NCBI GenBank assembly: GCA_963920665.1 | Contig: OY987268.1 | Location: forward strand, 19,718,501-19,782,500 | Direction of reading: 5' to 3' | DNA: 64,000 nt | Origin: Straminergon stramineum | Taxonomy: Eukaryota; Streptophyta; Bryopsida; Hypnales; Calliergonaceae | Shown here: positions 1 to 10,800 of the stretch, in pieces | How positions within the stretch are numbered: the first letter of the stretch is position 1 | Layout of the letters: the number at the start of each line of letters is the position of its first letter | The notes under the pieces: generated by a model | What the model was told of the DNA's origin: nothing | Databases searched by the model: none | What the model saw: only the letters and a program-made list of their open reading frames with translations | Position numbers and translations under genes: made by a program

Positions 1-2560
1 CTAATCCCTAATTAGGGGTGTTAGGAGATCATTGTCATTTTTGATAAATAGAGTAGTTAAGAAGATGTTCACTAGGAGATTTGGGATGAAATTACAATGA
101 ATGCAACCACTGAATTCACAACAAAATATATTGAATAGATGTATTCTTTGTAACCTAAAAACTTATAAAAATACACAGTAAGGTACAAGGCCTCTAATAA
201 ATAAAGAGTTACATATTAGAGTTTTGAATGTACCTATGGTGAACTTAGTACTTTTTAAAGTTTTGAAAATCCAAAATTCCTAATTTTAGAAAGGTTCAAA
301 AAATTTGAAATAACTTGAATCAAATTTTATTTCTATTTATCTTTCAATAAATATTTATAGAAAAGTATGTCAATAATTTCAGCTTCCTCTTAAATGCAAT
401 GAGTTAGTAAATGGGCACTTTTTAGTCCCTCTACTTTATGTATTTGACTTCATTTGAGTTTTTGTTGTAGCCAATGAAACGCATTGACAACTACTAGAGT
501 AAGCTTTATCAGATAGGGATGCTACTCAATTGTATTGTTAGAGTGTTGCCATTGGTCCAACAAAAGTTCATTTGGTCAAATCAAAAGATCATTGTTTTGG
601 AGAATGGATGACTTGTTTGTCTCAATCACTATTTTGACTACAAATCATTTGAAAGTCTATTAGTGTGTTAAAGCAAAATGAATCTCTATCATTGCTAATC
701 CAACAAACTATTTGTAGAAGAAAAAATAGTAATTGACGGAAATCGATTGTTAAATTTGCAAAGTCTATAAGTTTTGCCACATGATTGGGAATATTATAAA
801 TAATTCAAACATGAATTAAGCACTTTTCATCCCAAAAAATTTCAAAGTGGGCTTATTTTCAATTGGCAATATTCAAAGGATAACATGATGGTGAATGCCA
901 ATGGTAGGCCGTTCATACTACCAAATTAGAAAGAATAATTCAAAGTGTAGAATAAAGATGGATTATTAAGGATATTTTTCAAATATTTTTTTTTCAAATT
1001 TTGACTTTGATTGAAGATATCTCAAAATCCATACAATTAAAGTCTAAAAATTTGAGCAGAGATTCACTTGATAATGATGAAAAAAAATCCTCAAGTTATA
1101 TTTTTCAAAAAATGATTACAAAAAAGTATACTTTCATTTCAAAAATGGTAGTTTGGAGGAAATTTAGGAGTGAAGCTCCTTCGAGGCATTTAGTACTTAA
1201 CTATAAAAATTGTGCACAATCAAAAAGTGTATGATGAATGACTATCAAATAAAATTATAGAAACAAAAAAATCCACCTATTCATCTTAAGGTAATAGACC
1301 CTATTGCACTACAATTAAGAAGCCCCCCTATTTGCACCATTGTGTAATAGTAGTATACATTTGAAACTTTCAAATTTACTCTATCGAATCATAGTGGTCA
1401 TGAAATGGCACATATAGTTGGATGGTGCAAATAGGATCTCCTACCTTATCAAATAACTTTTGGTTGACTATTGTGTTGATAGGGTTGCATTCTTTTGCAA
1501 GTAAACCTATCTTTGAACATCATATATTGGTAAACACTATAGAGCATTATAAGTCATTAGCACTTGAAATTGCCACTTGAAATGTTCACTTTGCATTCAT
1601 TTTATCCTTTAGCATAACCAAATTCCATGAGGATTGAAACCATGTAGTAAAAATTCAAAGCTTTAGCTCCAAACTTAGAAACCAAAGGCTCAAATTTGCA
1701 TTCACGAAGAAGCACTTCAAGGTAGAAATTAATATCTATAAGCAAATGTTTCCCTTCTCCAATAGAAAAAAATAATTTTGAATGTATAGTCACTTCTAAG
1801 ACTTAAAACCACAACAACTTTTTAGAAGCAACCAATTGAAGGTGAGGAGTTTTTGGAAGCAACTAGTGAAAGTTGAGACATGTTATGCTAAAGGATGTTC
1901 ATTCAAAGTGAGACTAGTATCTTATGTAGACTATCCTAAATTCTCAACTTTGAAAACTTGTAAAATATTACTAGAGTCTCAAAAAAATACAAAACCACTT
2001 GCATTTCTGTTGCATTCACTTATAACTCAATCTCATCAAATTTTTTAGGTCATTCAACCTTTGAGATAACTGAGTAGGACCAGTAAAGTGTTAGCTTTGA
2101 GGTGTTTCTACCTTATTCAGAGGACTGCATCTAGAGATTGAAAAGAAACTGAAATTCGAGGTACTGCCATCATCAGGAACTTCAAGGCATGTGAACATGG
2201 TGCCACAATGGTGCATTGAAGTGCAATTATGTTAATTTGGTGCCAACCTCCATACCAATCTAGTACGGATAAAATGACACTAAAATGACCTGTATGCTGC
2301 CTTTGGTGTCAAAATGGCATCAAAACAATCTGGCCCAACTTTTCTGATGATTAAGCTTATTTGACAGATGAAACCTGACATTTTGATTTCAAGCTATGGG
2401 ATTTGAAATTTTGATTGGGCTTTTGTTGAAAAGCAAATGGCTTGTGTGTTAGTTCTCGGCAATGCGGAATCTGCTATCATCTCCGGCTCCTGTTTTGGTA
2501 TAGAAATTTCTCACTCTGCTCTGTGCATTCCATTTGATGAAGGACAGTACAAATTTTTAA
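1..2560. other. AT-rich intergenic stretch without a recognisable gene
   Basis: Base composition is strongly AT-rich and only short frames are open on either strand, none resembling a family I know. No tRNA-like or rRNA-like segment was seen. Short direct similarities to other spacers in the window suggest decayed repeats, but no termini could be defined. Confidence 0.5.
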
Positions 2561-2582
2561 TTTTGGGGTTTAGGGGTTAATT

Positions 2583-2626
2583 AGGGTTTGAGGTTTAATT
2601 GGGGTTTGAGGTTTAATTGGGGTTTA
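2583..2626. repeat. Short tandem repeat with telomere-like GGGTTT units
   Basis: About two and a half copies of a unit of roughly 18 bp reading GGGTTTGAGGTTTAATTG lie just upstream of the duplicated UPF1 flank. The unit resembles the plant telomeric or telo-box motif but is not canonical TTTAGGG, so I call it only a local tandem repeat. Confidence 0.5.
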
Positions 2627-2679
2627 CCATTCTTCTCAAAGAATTTCAGATTTGATTCTAGCCAGTGTCGGAATTTGTC

Positions 2680-3290
2680 GCAATCAATTTTAGAAACAAA
2701 GTCACAATTGGGTACTTCTCAACCTTATTGCCACGAACCCTCCCAAGAAGCACTATTGGAGCCAAATTACACCATTTCAAAATAAATCTCTACAGCACTT
2801 GCAAATAAATACTGTGTTCTTCCGACAAAAACATTACTGCATTTCTATGTTAAACACAGATGAAATTGCCAATTTCGGATGAAAAAGTGTGTAAATAGAA
2901 TTGTAAAGTGTTTTTTGGTCCTAAAGATGGATGAATGGCGAAACACAGGGCTTCAGCAAGTGATGGACTGATGGCCATCTCGGCACGGCACGGCACTTTC
3001 TCCAAGCAGCTCCTCCTTCGGCAACTGACCGACAGGGGAACAAATCCCAGTTTCAGTTTCCCAAGGAAAGCGGCGAACATGACTCCCTACTACGTTAAGA
3101 ACCGCCCGCATGTGTCAAACCTGAAGGAAACCACCAGTTCAGCTACTATGGCGCTCAATAGCTGAAAACCTAAGTCCCCTGAAGGCATTCATTCGCAGAA
3201 GATGATCCGTGGTGCACACTCATTTCTCTTCTCCAGTGAAGGCCCGCCATAGCTCATAAGCACTAAACCCTAGCAGTCTTTGCATAGCTG
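2680..3290 (+). repeat. Diverged duplicate of the UPF1 5' flank (copy A)
   Basis: This segment is collinear with 6485-7850, the promoter and leader of UPF1. Shared blocks include CAATTTTAGAAACAA near 2687/6489, AAACACAGATGAAATTG near 2852/6881, CCCAGTTTCAGTTTCCCAAG near 3046/7592, TGTCAAACCTGAAGGAAACC near 3113/7680, and ATGGCGCTCAATAGCTGAAA near 3148/7721. Similarity fades after AAACCCTAGC, a few bases before the position matching the UPF1 start codon, so coding sequence was not copied. Copy A lacks the foldback element found in copy B. The maturase-like gene at 3777 starts about 490 bp downstream on the same strand, so the copy may serve as its promoter. That role is inference. Confidence 0.85.
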
Positions 3291-3776
3291 CTGGCGTCGT
3301 CGAAAATCGCAGTCCACTCTCATATCTGGTTAGGGATTGGAGCTTCATTTTTTATCTTCGACGGTTTTAGGGTAGAGATCTCGTTTTTAGGGTAGCACTG
3401 GTGTCACGAAGAGAGTGACGATTGTAACCATGGGGTTTGCTATTTCCTGCAATTGGGTTTTGTCTTGCACTGTGGTCACAGTGCGATGAAGAATGGTGTA
3501 TATTCCACGATTTGAGAGCTTTGACTGAACACAGCGATTGAAGTGGTATGCGTACATCTCTCGTTCATATGCTGTTAGTACTGAGGACCAATCTTTCCTG
3601 TAGAATGCTTTAATACTGTGTGCCTCAAATGAGATTAGGGATGATGATTCATTCAAAGGTGGCTTATTGAAGTTTATGTAAGTCCATGACGTGTGAAAGA
3701 TTTAAGATTTTGTATGCATCTGATTGTGTTGTGGACCTCCTGGATTTAGGGTTGGGCTCGAGCCAGCGGATCTGCG

Positions 3777-5124
3777 ATGCTGGGACTGGCAGCGCGGTGG
3801 GGCCGTCAGGAATCCTCTCTCGCTCGCGCTCTGTTAGGTTACAGTGGTGCAGTCCTGTCTAAACCCTTGGAGGACGTTGCGGGGTGTAGTCGAAATTGGA
3901 CAAGCCTTCATGAGCAGCAGCCACTTTGTGCCAAGTGTTTCACCGCTGGAACCGTTTACACTGGATGTGATCTTAGTCCGCAGGTTTGAATTCTTTAACC
4001 TTTGGATGCGGTTCAATTGAATGTACTGAATGATGATGCTTTGCAATGTCGACAATAGTATATATGGAATAACGTTCTGTGCACGAATGGTCCTCTCGCA
4101 TTCGTTATGTTAGTATTTTGATATCGAGGTCATTGTTCTTCAGAATGGAGCTCTCCGGTGTGCGAGCAGCAGAGTGTTCCCAAGTATACAATCACAAGGA
4201 CTTCGGCTCGTAAGTATGTCTGCAACAGGCGAAGAACACAGGCAAAGTGATTTGCAGACTGAGAAAGATCCGGATTATTACATGAAATCACGTTACGATC
4301 AAGGGAGCCTGATTCGCAACGAAATTGAGTCAGGGGCGGAGTTGTCTGATGAATCTGTGCAATTAGAGGAGGGTATACTGTGGAGATTGAAGCGAAATAG
4401 TGAAGGCAAATTCGACAATGTTGTCGCCATACTTGGGGATCCCCAAGTACTAGCAGCAGCTCATGAAAGATTAAACGAGAAGCGTAGGAACTGGACTCTA
4501 GCCAGTAACGAACTCGAAATCTCCCACATTCCCAAGGAGAACAGATCATTGCGTTCACGAGAAATGAACTGGAACTGGTTCAAAGAAGCTGCACATCAAT
4601 TACGGACTGGGTCGTATCCATTCAAACATTTGCAACGACTTGCAATTGCAAGGCGGGGACGTGGCGAGTCGAGAGAGTGGGTTTGTGTCCGACCAAAGGA
4701 TCAGGTCATTCAAGAGGCTATCAGAGGTGTATTAGAGAGAATCTATGAACCCTTATTTTCTTCCCATTGTAGACCAGATGCAAACGTTCACTCCGCTCTC
4801 AAGTCTGTAAAGTATGGGTGGAAAGGAATTTCATGGTTTCTACAGTTTGATGTTCGCATGACAGATCACTTTAGTGTGCAGAAGCGGCTGTTGAAAATCT
4901 TAGGGGAGCAAATTGAAGACGAAGCTTTTTTCGATGCGTTGAGGCAGATGTTTAAACTTGGTACTATATGGATCGACACTTCCACAGAGGAGGAAATGCC
5001 TGAAGGAAGCGTTTTGTCTCCCATGTTAGGAAATATCTATTTCCATCATTTGGATCTGGAGATTGCTCGCATCCAAGAGGAAATCAGATGTGGGTCTCAG
5101 TCCTCATTAACGCAATCAACTTAA
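3777..5124 (+). CDS. Truncated mitochondrial-type group II intron maturase / reverse transcriptase with presequence-like N-terminus
   Basis: Two exons, 3777-3983 and 4144-5124, join in phase 0 with GT/AG borders and give 395 aa. Residues 1-69 are rich in Ala, Leu, Ser and Arg at the start (MLGLAARWGRQESSLARALL), as in a mitochondrial presequence. The body matches the reverse transcriptase domain of mitochondrial group II intron proteins: RPKDQVIQEAIR near residue 252, WFLQFDV near 300 (motif A Asp kept) and EGSVLSPMLGNIYFHHLD near 356. The protein stops about 20 residues later, before the YxDD catalytic box, thumb and domain X, and the usual GFRPG segment is degenerate (SSHCRPDANVHSAL). A GT at about 5088 could be a donor to exons I could not find downstream. 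Intact relatives assist splicing of mitochondrial introns; this copy cannot be an active polymerase as read. It may be a pseudogene or a reduced nuclear maturase. Confidence 0.72.
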
Positions 5125-6480
5125 AGAATTTATTGTTTTGCAACTGTGTATGTACTTTATTGTCACTTGGTCTTTCTAAACTACTGAATTCTTGTAAGTT
5201 TTCAATGTCCTCTGAAAATCTGGTCACAAAAAATATACAGTTTTTTGCTAATGGGAGATGATAGGGCAATGATATTCCACTGTACTTTCAATGTTAGATT
5301 TAAATATTCTTAAGTTAGAGTAGGCATTTATCGTATGTTAGTAAAATATGTCTCAACCTTGAGAGGATTAAGGATTAGATACATTGTAAAACGGTCAAAC
5401 ATCATAGCTGAGGTAAATTTAACCTTTTAAATTGTGTTCAAATAGCAATCTTATATTTTTAGTACTTGTATGTTATGGATTGTCTATCATTGTAACAAAA
5501 TTCAATTTGTTTCATGAAAAAATTGTCATTGTTATAATTTTTATAGCAAATAGTGAGCTTATAAATCAATCAATATACCAAAATCTAAGTCAAATGCTAC
5601 TATCAAACTAAATTTGTTCTTTTGTATAATTGATGTATTCTATTGTATATTTTTTAGAATTTTTGGTGGAGAAATCAAGTTATTATGAATTTGAAAGTAA
5701 AAAATGAAAATAAATTTATACCAATCCTAATATACAGTTGAATAATTTTTATGAATGAATGAAGGTAAATGAAGGTGCAATGAGAAACATGATTTTATAA
5801 TTTAAATTTAAATAGAATCAAATAAAAAAAGAAAATACAAATGAAATATTCACAATATTGTGTAACTTGGATCCTAGCATATAAATATTGCAACTGTAAT
5901 CATTGTTTCGATTTCTGAATTTTTTTGAAAATTTTAAGGGGGGGAAGTTTCATTTTCTAGTTCAAATCGATATTGAAAATGATTATTTTGAAAGTTATAA
6001 TTAAAGATGATCAAGGCACATTCATTCTTGGGATGTGCGACTCTTTAAAGATTAATTACAATTACTATTATAGTTTAGAGTGATGCACATTAGTTACACA
6101 AAAATTAAAGTACATCACACTATCAACATGAATTTGCATGTTGTGATTAAGTTTCAATATTCAACCAATAAAAGATACAAGACAAACTACCAAATTGAAA
6201 GAAAAATGCATTGTAGTTGTTTTAGGTATTTATTCAATAGGTTAGGTAAAATCTCTAGAAATTATTCCCCAAAGGATTTGATAGTAGTTCCTATTTTTGC
6301 ATTATAAATGCTTTTGTTGGTTGTTGTCGTTGGTCAAAAGAAGATTTGTATTTTCTTTAGAATGCATTTTTTGGTCACTATGTATATAATCTATGATTTT
6401 TCAAAGTGCTAAAAACAAGTATACCCCAAACCAAACCAAGGCTCTCTTGAAGAAAGGTTTTAGATTTCAAGCAAGAATTT
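5125..6480. other. AT-rich spacer between the maturase-like gene and UPF1 flank
   Basis: No coding sequence was recognised. I looked here for the missing 3' half of the reverse transcriptase (YxDD box, domain X) on the plus strand and found none. The stretch is of very low GC and resembles the other repeat-derived spacers. Confidence 0.5.
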
Positions 6481-6484
6481 GTAG

Positions 6485-7862
6485 GGATCAATTTTAGAAA
6501 CAAGTCACAATTAGGTGTAATTACCTTAGCTCTATTGCCACACCCTCTTTTACAATAATGTTGCATGTGAATGTAGCGACAAACCTTGAACCTAGTTGTA
6601 GGTATGTATCTACTACCATTTGAAGATATTTATAACATATGTATCTATAACATAGAAAGAACCTATAAGATAGGTACCTATAATAGAGACACTTATAACC
6701 ATAGAAGGTGTTTATAATAAAGACTCACAAGTTTCTAGGTACATAGATTCTATGCTCACATGTTAGAACTTTACCCTTTTAGAGATGTATCATAGTGTCA
6801 AATTACACTACTACAAAATAAATCTTCACTTCCTTCCAATATAGGCAATTTTTTTCTCCCCAAAACATTATCATTTCTATAAAACACAGATGAAATTGTC
6901 AATTTAGGATGAAAAATGTGTAAATAGAATTCTCAAGTGTTTCTTGGTCTTAATGATGCATGAATGTTGAAATATAGGGCTTCACCAAATTATAAGAGCA
7001 TCTTTAGTGCTACCCAATATATTGGCTTGGTAACTTTATAACTAATTTTTGAATGGTAAATAATTACAACTTGAAAATTCTCTCATTAGAAGTGCATCTA
7101 TAAGAACTTGGAGAAAGTACAAGAAAATTCAAATTTAGACATTGGACAAGCACTTCAAAAGCAAGGTAAAGATCATAAATTATAGAGGTCATAGCAAATC
7201 ATGGTTACTAAAGCAATATTTGGCCATTGACCCTCTAAATGTGGCCAAATATGGAGGGTCAATGGCCAAATATTGCTTTGGTAACTGTGATTTGCTATGA
7301 CCTCTATAATTTATGATCTTTACCTTGCTTTTGAAGTGCTTGTCCAATGTCTAAATTTGAATTTTCTTGTACCTTCTCCAAGTTCTTTTAGATGCACTTC
7401 CAATGAGACAATTTTCAAGTTCTAATTATTTACCGTTCAAAAGTTAGTTATACAGGTACCGAGCCAATATACCGGATAGCACTAAAAGATGCTCTTAAGT
7501 GATTGGCGAATTGGCGATCTCGGCACTTTCTCTTTCTCCAACGAGGCAACGAGCTCTTCCTTCAGCAACTGACCGACAGCAGGGGAACGAATCCCAGTTT
7601 CAGTTTCCCAAGGGAAGCGGCGAACGTGTCTTCCAAGTCGGGGTTCCCCACAACACTTGCTACGAAGAACTGCCCGCATGTGTCAAACCTGAAGGAAACC
7701 GCCAGTTAAGTTAAGCTATTATGGCGCTCAATAGCTGAAAACCTAAGCCCCCTGCAGGCATTCAATCGCAGAAGATGGTCTGAGGTTCACCCTTTCCTCT
7801 TCTGCAGTGCAGACCCGCCATCGCTCATGAGCGCCAAACCCTAGCGCAGGTGCTCATCCGCC
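6485..7862 (+). promoter_or_regulatory. UPF1 5' flank: promoter and leader (copy B of the duplicated flank)
   Basis: The region ends at the UPF1 start codon at 7863, and the sequence before it (AAACCCTAGCGCAGGTGC) looks like a plant leader. It is collinear with 2680-3290 but interrupted by a block at about 6560-6800 and by the foldback element at 6996-7494. Blocks conserved between the two copies, especially 7500-7850, are the best candidates for promoter or leader function. No convincing TATA box was identified. Open frames of about 70 codons here begin with TTG or GTG, not ATG, so I do not call an upstream ORF. Confidence 0.6.
6996..7494. mobile_element. Foldback MITE, Tourist/PIF-Harbinger-like, in the UPF1 promoter
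   Basis: A 499-bp near-perfect inverted repeat with two arms of about 240 bp and a very short loop near 7245. The ends read GAGCATCTTTAGTGC on the left and its complement, with one extra T, on the right. GAGCATC termini and a three-base T(A/T)A flank (TAA at 6993, TTA at 7495) fit non-autonomous PIF/Harbinger elements. The element at 39330 shares the GAGCATC end. Copy A of the duplicated flank lacks this insertion, so it arrived after the duplication. There is no coding capacity. It ends about 370 bp before the UPF1 start codon. Confidence 0.85.
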
Positions 7863-10800
7863 ATGGCCGGCCAGGCGTCCTCGCTCTTCGAGGCGGCCTT
7901 GCAGCAACAGCAGCAACTCCAACAGCAGCAACAACTCCAACAACAACAGCAGCAGCAGCAGCACTTGCGATCCTCCCAAGCGGCGGACGCGTACACGTTT
8001 CTGGAATTGAACACGCAGGGGGACGATTACGAGTACCCGGGATTTTCAGCGGAGCCGCGAGGAGCGGTGTGGACGGAGCCTTCTGTCCCAGGCGAGGGCT
8101 TGGGCAGTCCGATTAGCGTCGGGGATGGAAGAGGAGGAGGAGGAGGAGGGAGTGATTTGGACGAGGGGAAGAGTATTGTGTCCGGCGTGACGGCAGGGAT
8201 TAGTGAGCTGAATTTCGAAGACGTCGGGGAGGAGGAGAATCTCGAGTATTGGAAGAGGCATCTGCCGGAGCATGCGTGCAAGTACTGTGGGATTCATAAT
8301 CCTGCGTGTATTATGCGGTGTAATGTGCCGAGCTGCAGGAAGTGGTTCTGTAACTCGCGGGGGAATACGTCCGGGTCGCATATCGTCAATCATCTGGTGA
8401 TTTTATGAACATGTGGGGGGATGGAGGTTGGAATTAGGGTTTAGGTGGAAGATGTTGGTCATGGAGGGGAGAGGGGTGAGTTTAGGTCTGTTCCGTGGAT
8501 TTTTGGACGTGAATTTGGATGCTTCATGCGTTTGAACGTGCGCTCGTGTCGGAAATGGCTCTGTTACTCACGGGAGAATACCTCCAGGTCGCATATCGTC
8601 TATCATCTGGTGATTTTATGAACCTTTTGGGGGGTAGGGGTGGAATTAGGGTTTAGGTGCAAGATGTTGGTCAGGGGGTGGGGGATGGGAGGGAGAGTGA
8701 TGAGATTAAGTTTTCTCGTTTGATTTTTGGACGTGAATTTGGATGCTTCACGCGGTTCCGTTTGGCGACGTGCCGGAATGAGTTCTGGAACTCGCGGGGG
8801 AATACCTCCAGGGTCCATGTCATCAACATTTGGTGATTGTTTCGATCCTTTTGTGGCGTCTGGTCTACTTCCCGTCGAAATTAAGGTTTCGGGTCGAGAT
8901 GTTCAATTCTGTCAGGATGGAGATCACTTCGACGAGTTTACGTTTCTTTGATTAGTTTTTGGACGTGAATTCGGTGCTTCGGCCTGTACCATGGCAGTGA
9001 AAACGTGCCGACGTGTTGCAAATAGTTCTGTAACTTGTGGAGCAATACGTCCAGGTCCCGTATAGTCAACCATCTGGTGATTTTATGAATCATTTTCTTG
9101 GCGCCAGTCAAATTAGGTTTAGATTTTGGACGAGAATTTGGAACTTGATTTCAATGTATCGTGCCTTGTAACATGCCCACGTGGTTTTGTAACTCGCGGG
9201 GCAATACGTTCGGATCGCATGTCGTCAATCATTTGTTGACATTTTGTGTTGGCAGTCTGTATTTTTCCTCGAATTAGGGTTTTGGGTCAAGATGTTGTTC
9301 ATTGCATGTCGAGGGTTTCCAGGATTACGAGCATATTGGTGAGTTCAGGTTCGTTCGTTCGGTTTCTGGACGTGAATTTGGAAACGTGGTTTTCATGCTT
9401 CGGTTCACATATTCACATATTTCACATATTCGGTTCCCTAAGTTTCACATTCTTTTGAAATTAGTGGCAATTATGTATGGATTAATCATTTCGCCTTGTG
9501 CCAATTGATCACAAACAATCACCTTTGTCTTCTGAGTTTTTAGGGTTCCAGGGTGGTTAACATTTCTGCTTAGACCTGGACATGGAAGCATTGGCCTTAA
9601 GAATGGAGAGGGCTTGAATGATTCTTTTTTACCCTGCATCAAACCTTAATGAGAATCTTATTTATGAATCCCGTCAGGAATTTATCACTGAGAAGAATAT
9701 CGCAGTATCACAGAAGTTTCAGCTAGTCCAAATTAAGAAATGCTGAGACGAGCACAGCATTCAGCTCAGATATATCACACTTGGAACTGTTTCTCTTGTC
9801 ATGAATAAGTCTTATTGAAATCGAGTGCGACCAGGGGTATTAGTGTTGTAGTTGTCGTCTCTGTTAAAATTTCGTGTTTTTTTGTAACATTTTAGCATAT
9901 ATTGCGATAAATTAGTACATTTTGCATCAGGCGGATTTTACAGAGCAATTTGTAATGAAATGAAGTTTACTCATGTTTCAAACTTTCAGGTGCGGGCCAA
10001 ACACAAAGAGGTTTGTTTACACAAGGACAGTCCGTTGGGAGAAACGATTCTGGAATGTTACAACTGCGGGTGCCGTAATGTGTTCTTGTTAGGCTTCATT
10101 CCGGCGAAGTCTGAAAGCGTTGTGGTTCTTCTTTGCCGGGAGCCTTGCTTGAGCGTTAACGGATTGAAGGATATGAATTGGGATCTCAGCCAGTGGTTAC
10201 CTCTGATTGATGACCGTTGTTTCTTGGATTGGTTGGTTAAGGTGGGCACCAGGCAACCTGATGACTCCAATGTGTGCAGCTTTACATATATTTTGTGCTT
10301 TATCTTTTCTTGCATTTAGATATAAGAGCGTGGGATACTTCGATGCTGGGACGGGTTTTGTTGGCTGTAATGTAGCTTTAGCACCTTCTGTTAGTCACTT
10401 CAGGATATTTTTGTCCAGTCTCTTATTTGAATATTCGGGTCACAGGTTCCATCGGAACAAGAACAGCTTAGGGCACGCCAAATAAGTGCTCAGCAAATAA
10501 ACAAGGTGGAGGAGCTCTGGAAGACAAATCCAGAGGCCACTTTGGAGGATCTTGAGAAGCCTGGTGTGGATGATGAACCACAGCCTGTGGCACTCAAGTA
10601 TGAAGATGCTTATCAGGTTAGTGGCTATTGTGTTTTGTGGCTTGATCGACACGTTGTAGTGTTCCTGCGGGAGATACACTGTTGAGTAAAGGAAATTATC
10701 TGTTGCGGCTGTTGCTTTGATTGGTGAGTATCTGGAAACGGGTTCCTCTGGTGCTAATATTCTGTACAGCTTATCATGGTCTTGTTAACACCTTAACCGT

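Noticed and set aside
4130..4558. 142-codon minus-strand frame
   Set aside because: Antisense shadow of the maturase-like gene.
7499..7714. Possible upstream ORFs of about 70 codons in the UPF1 leader, with a similar frame in the duplicate flank at 2935-3165
   Set aside because: The UPF1-side frames start at GTG or TTG rather than ATG, and frame similarity between copies follows from nucleotide similarity.
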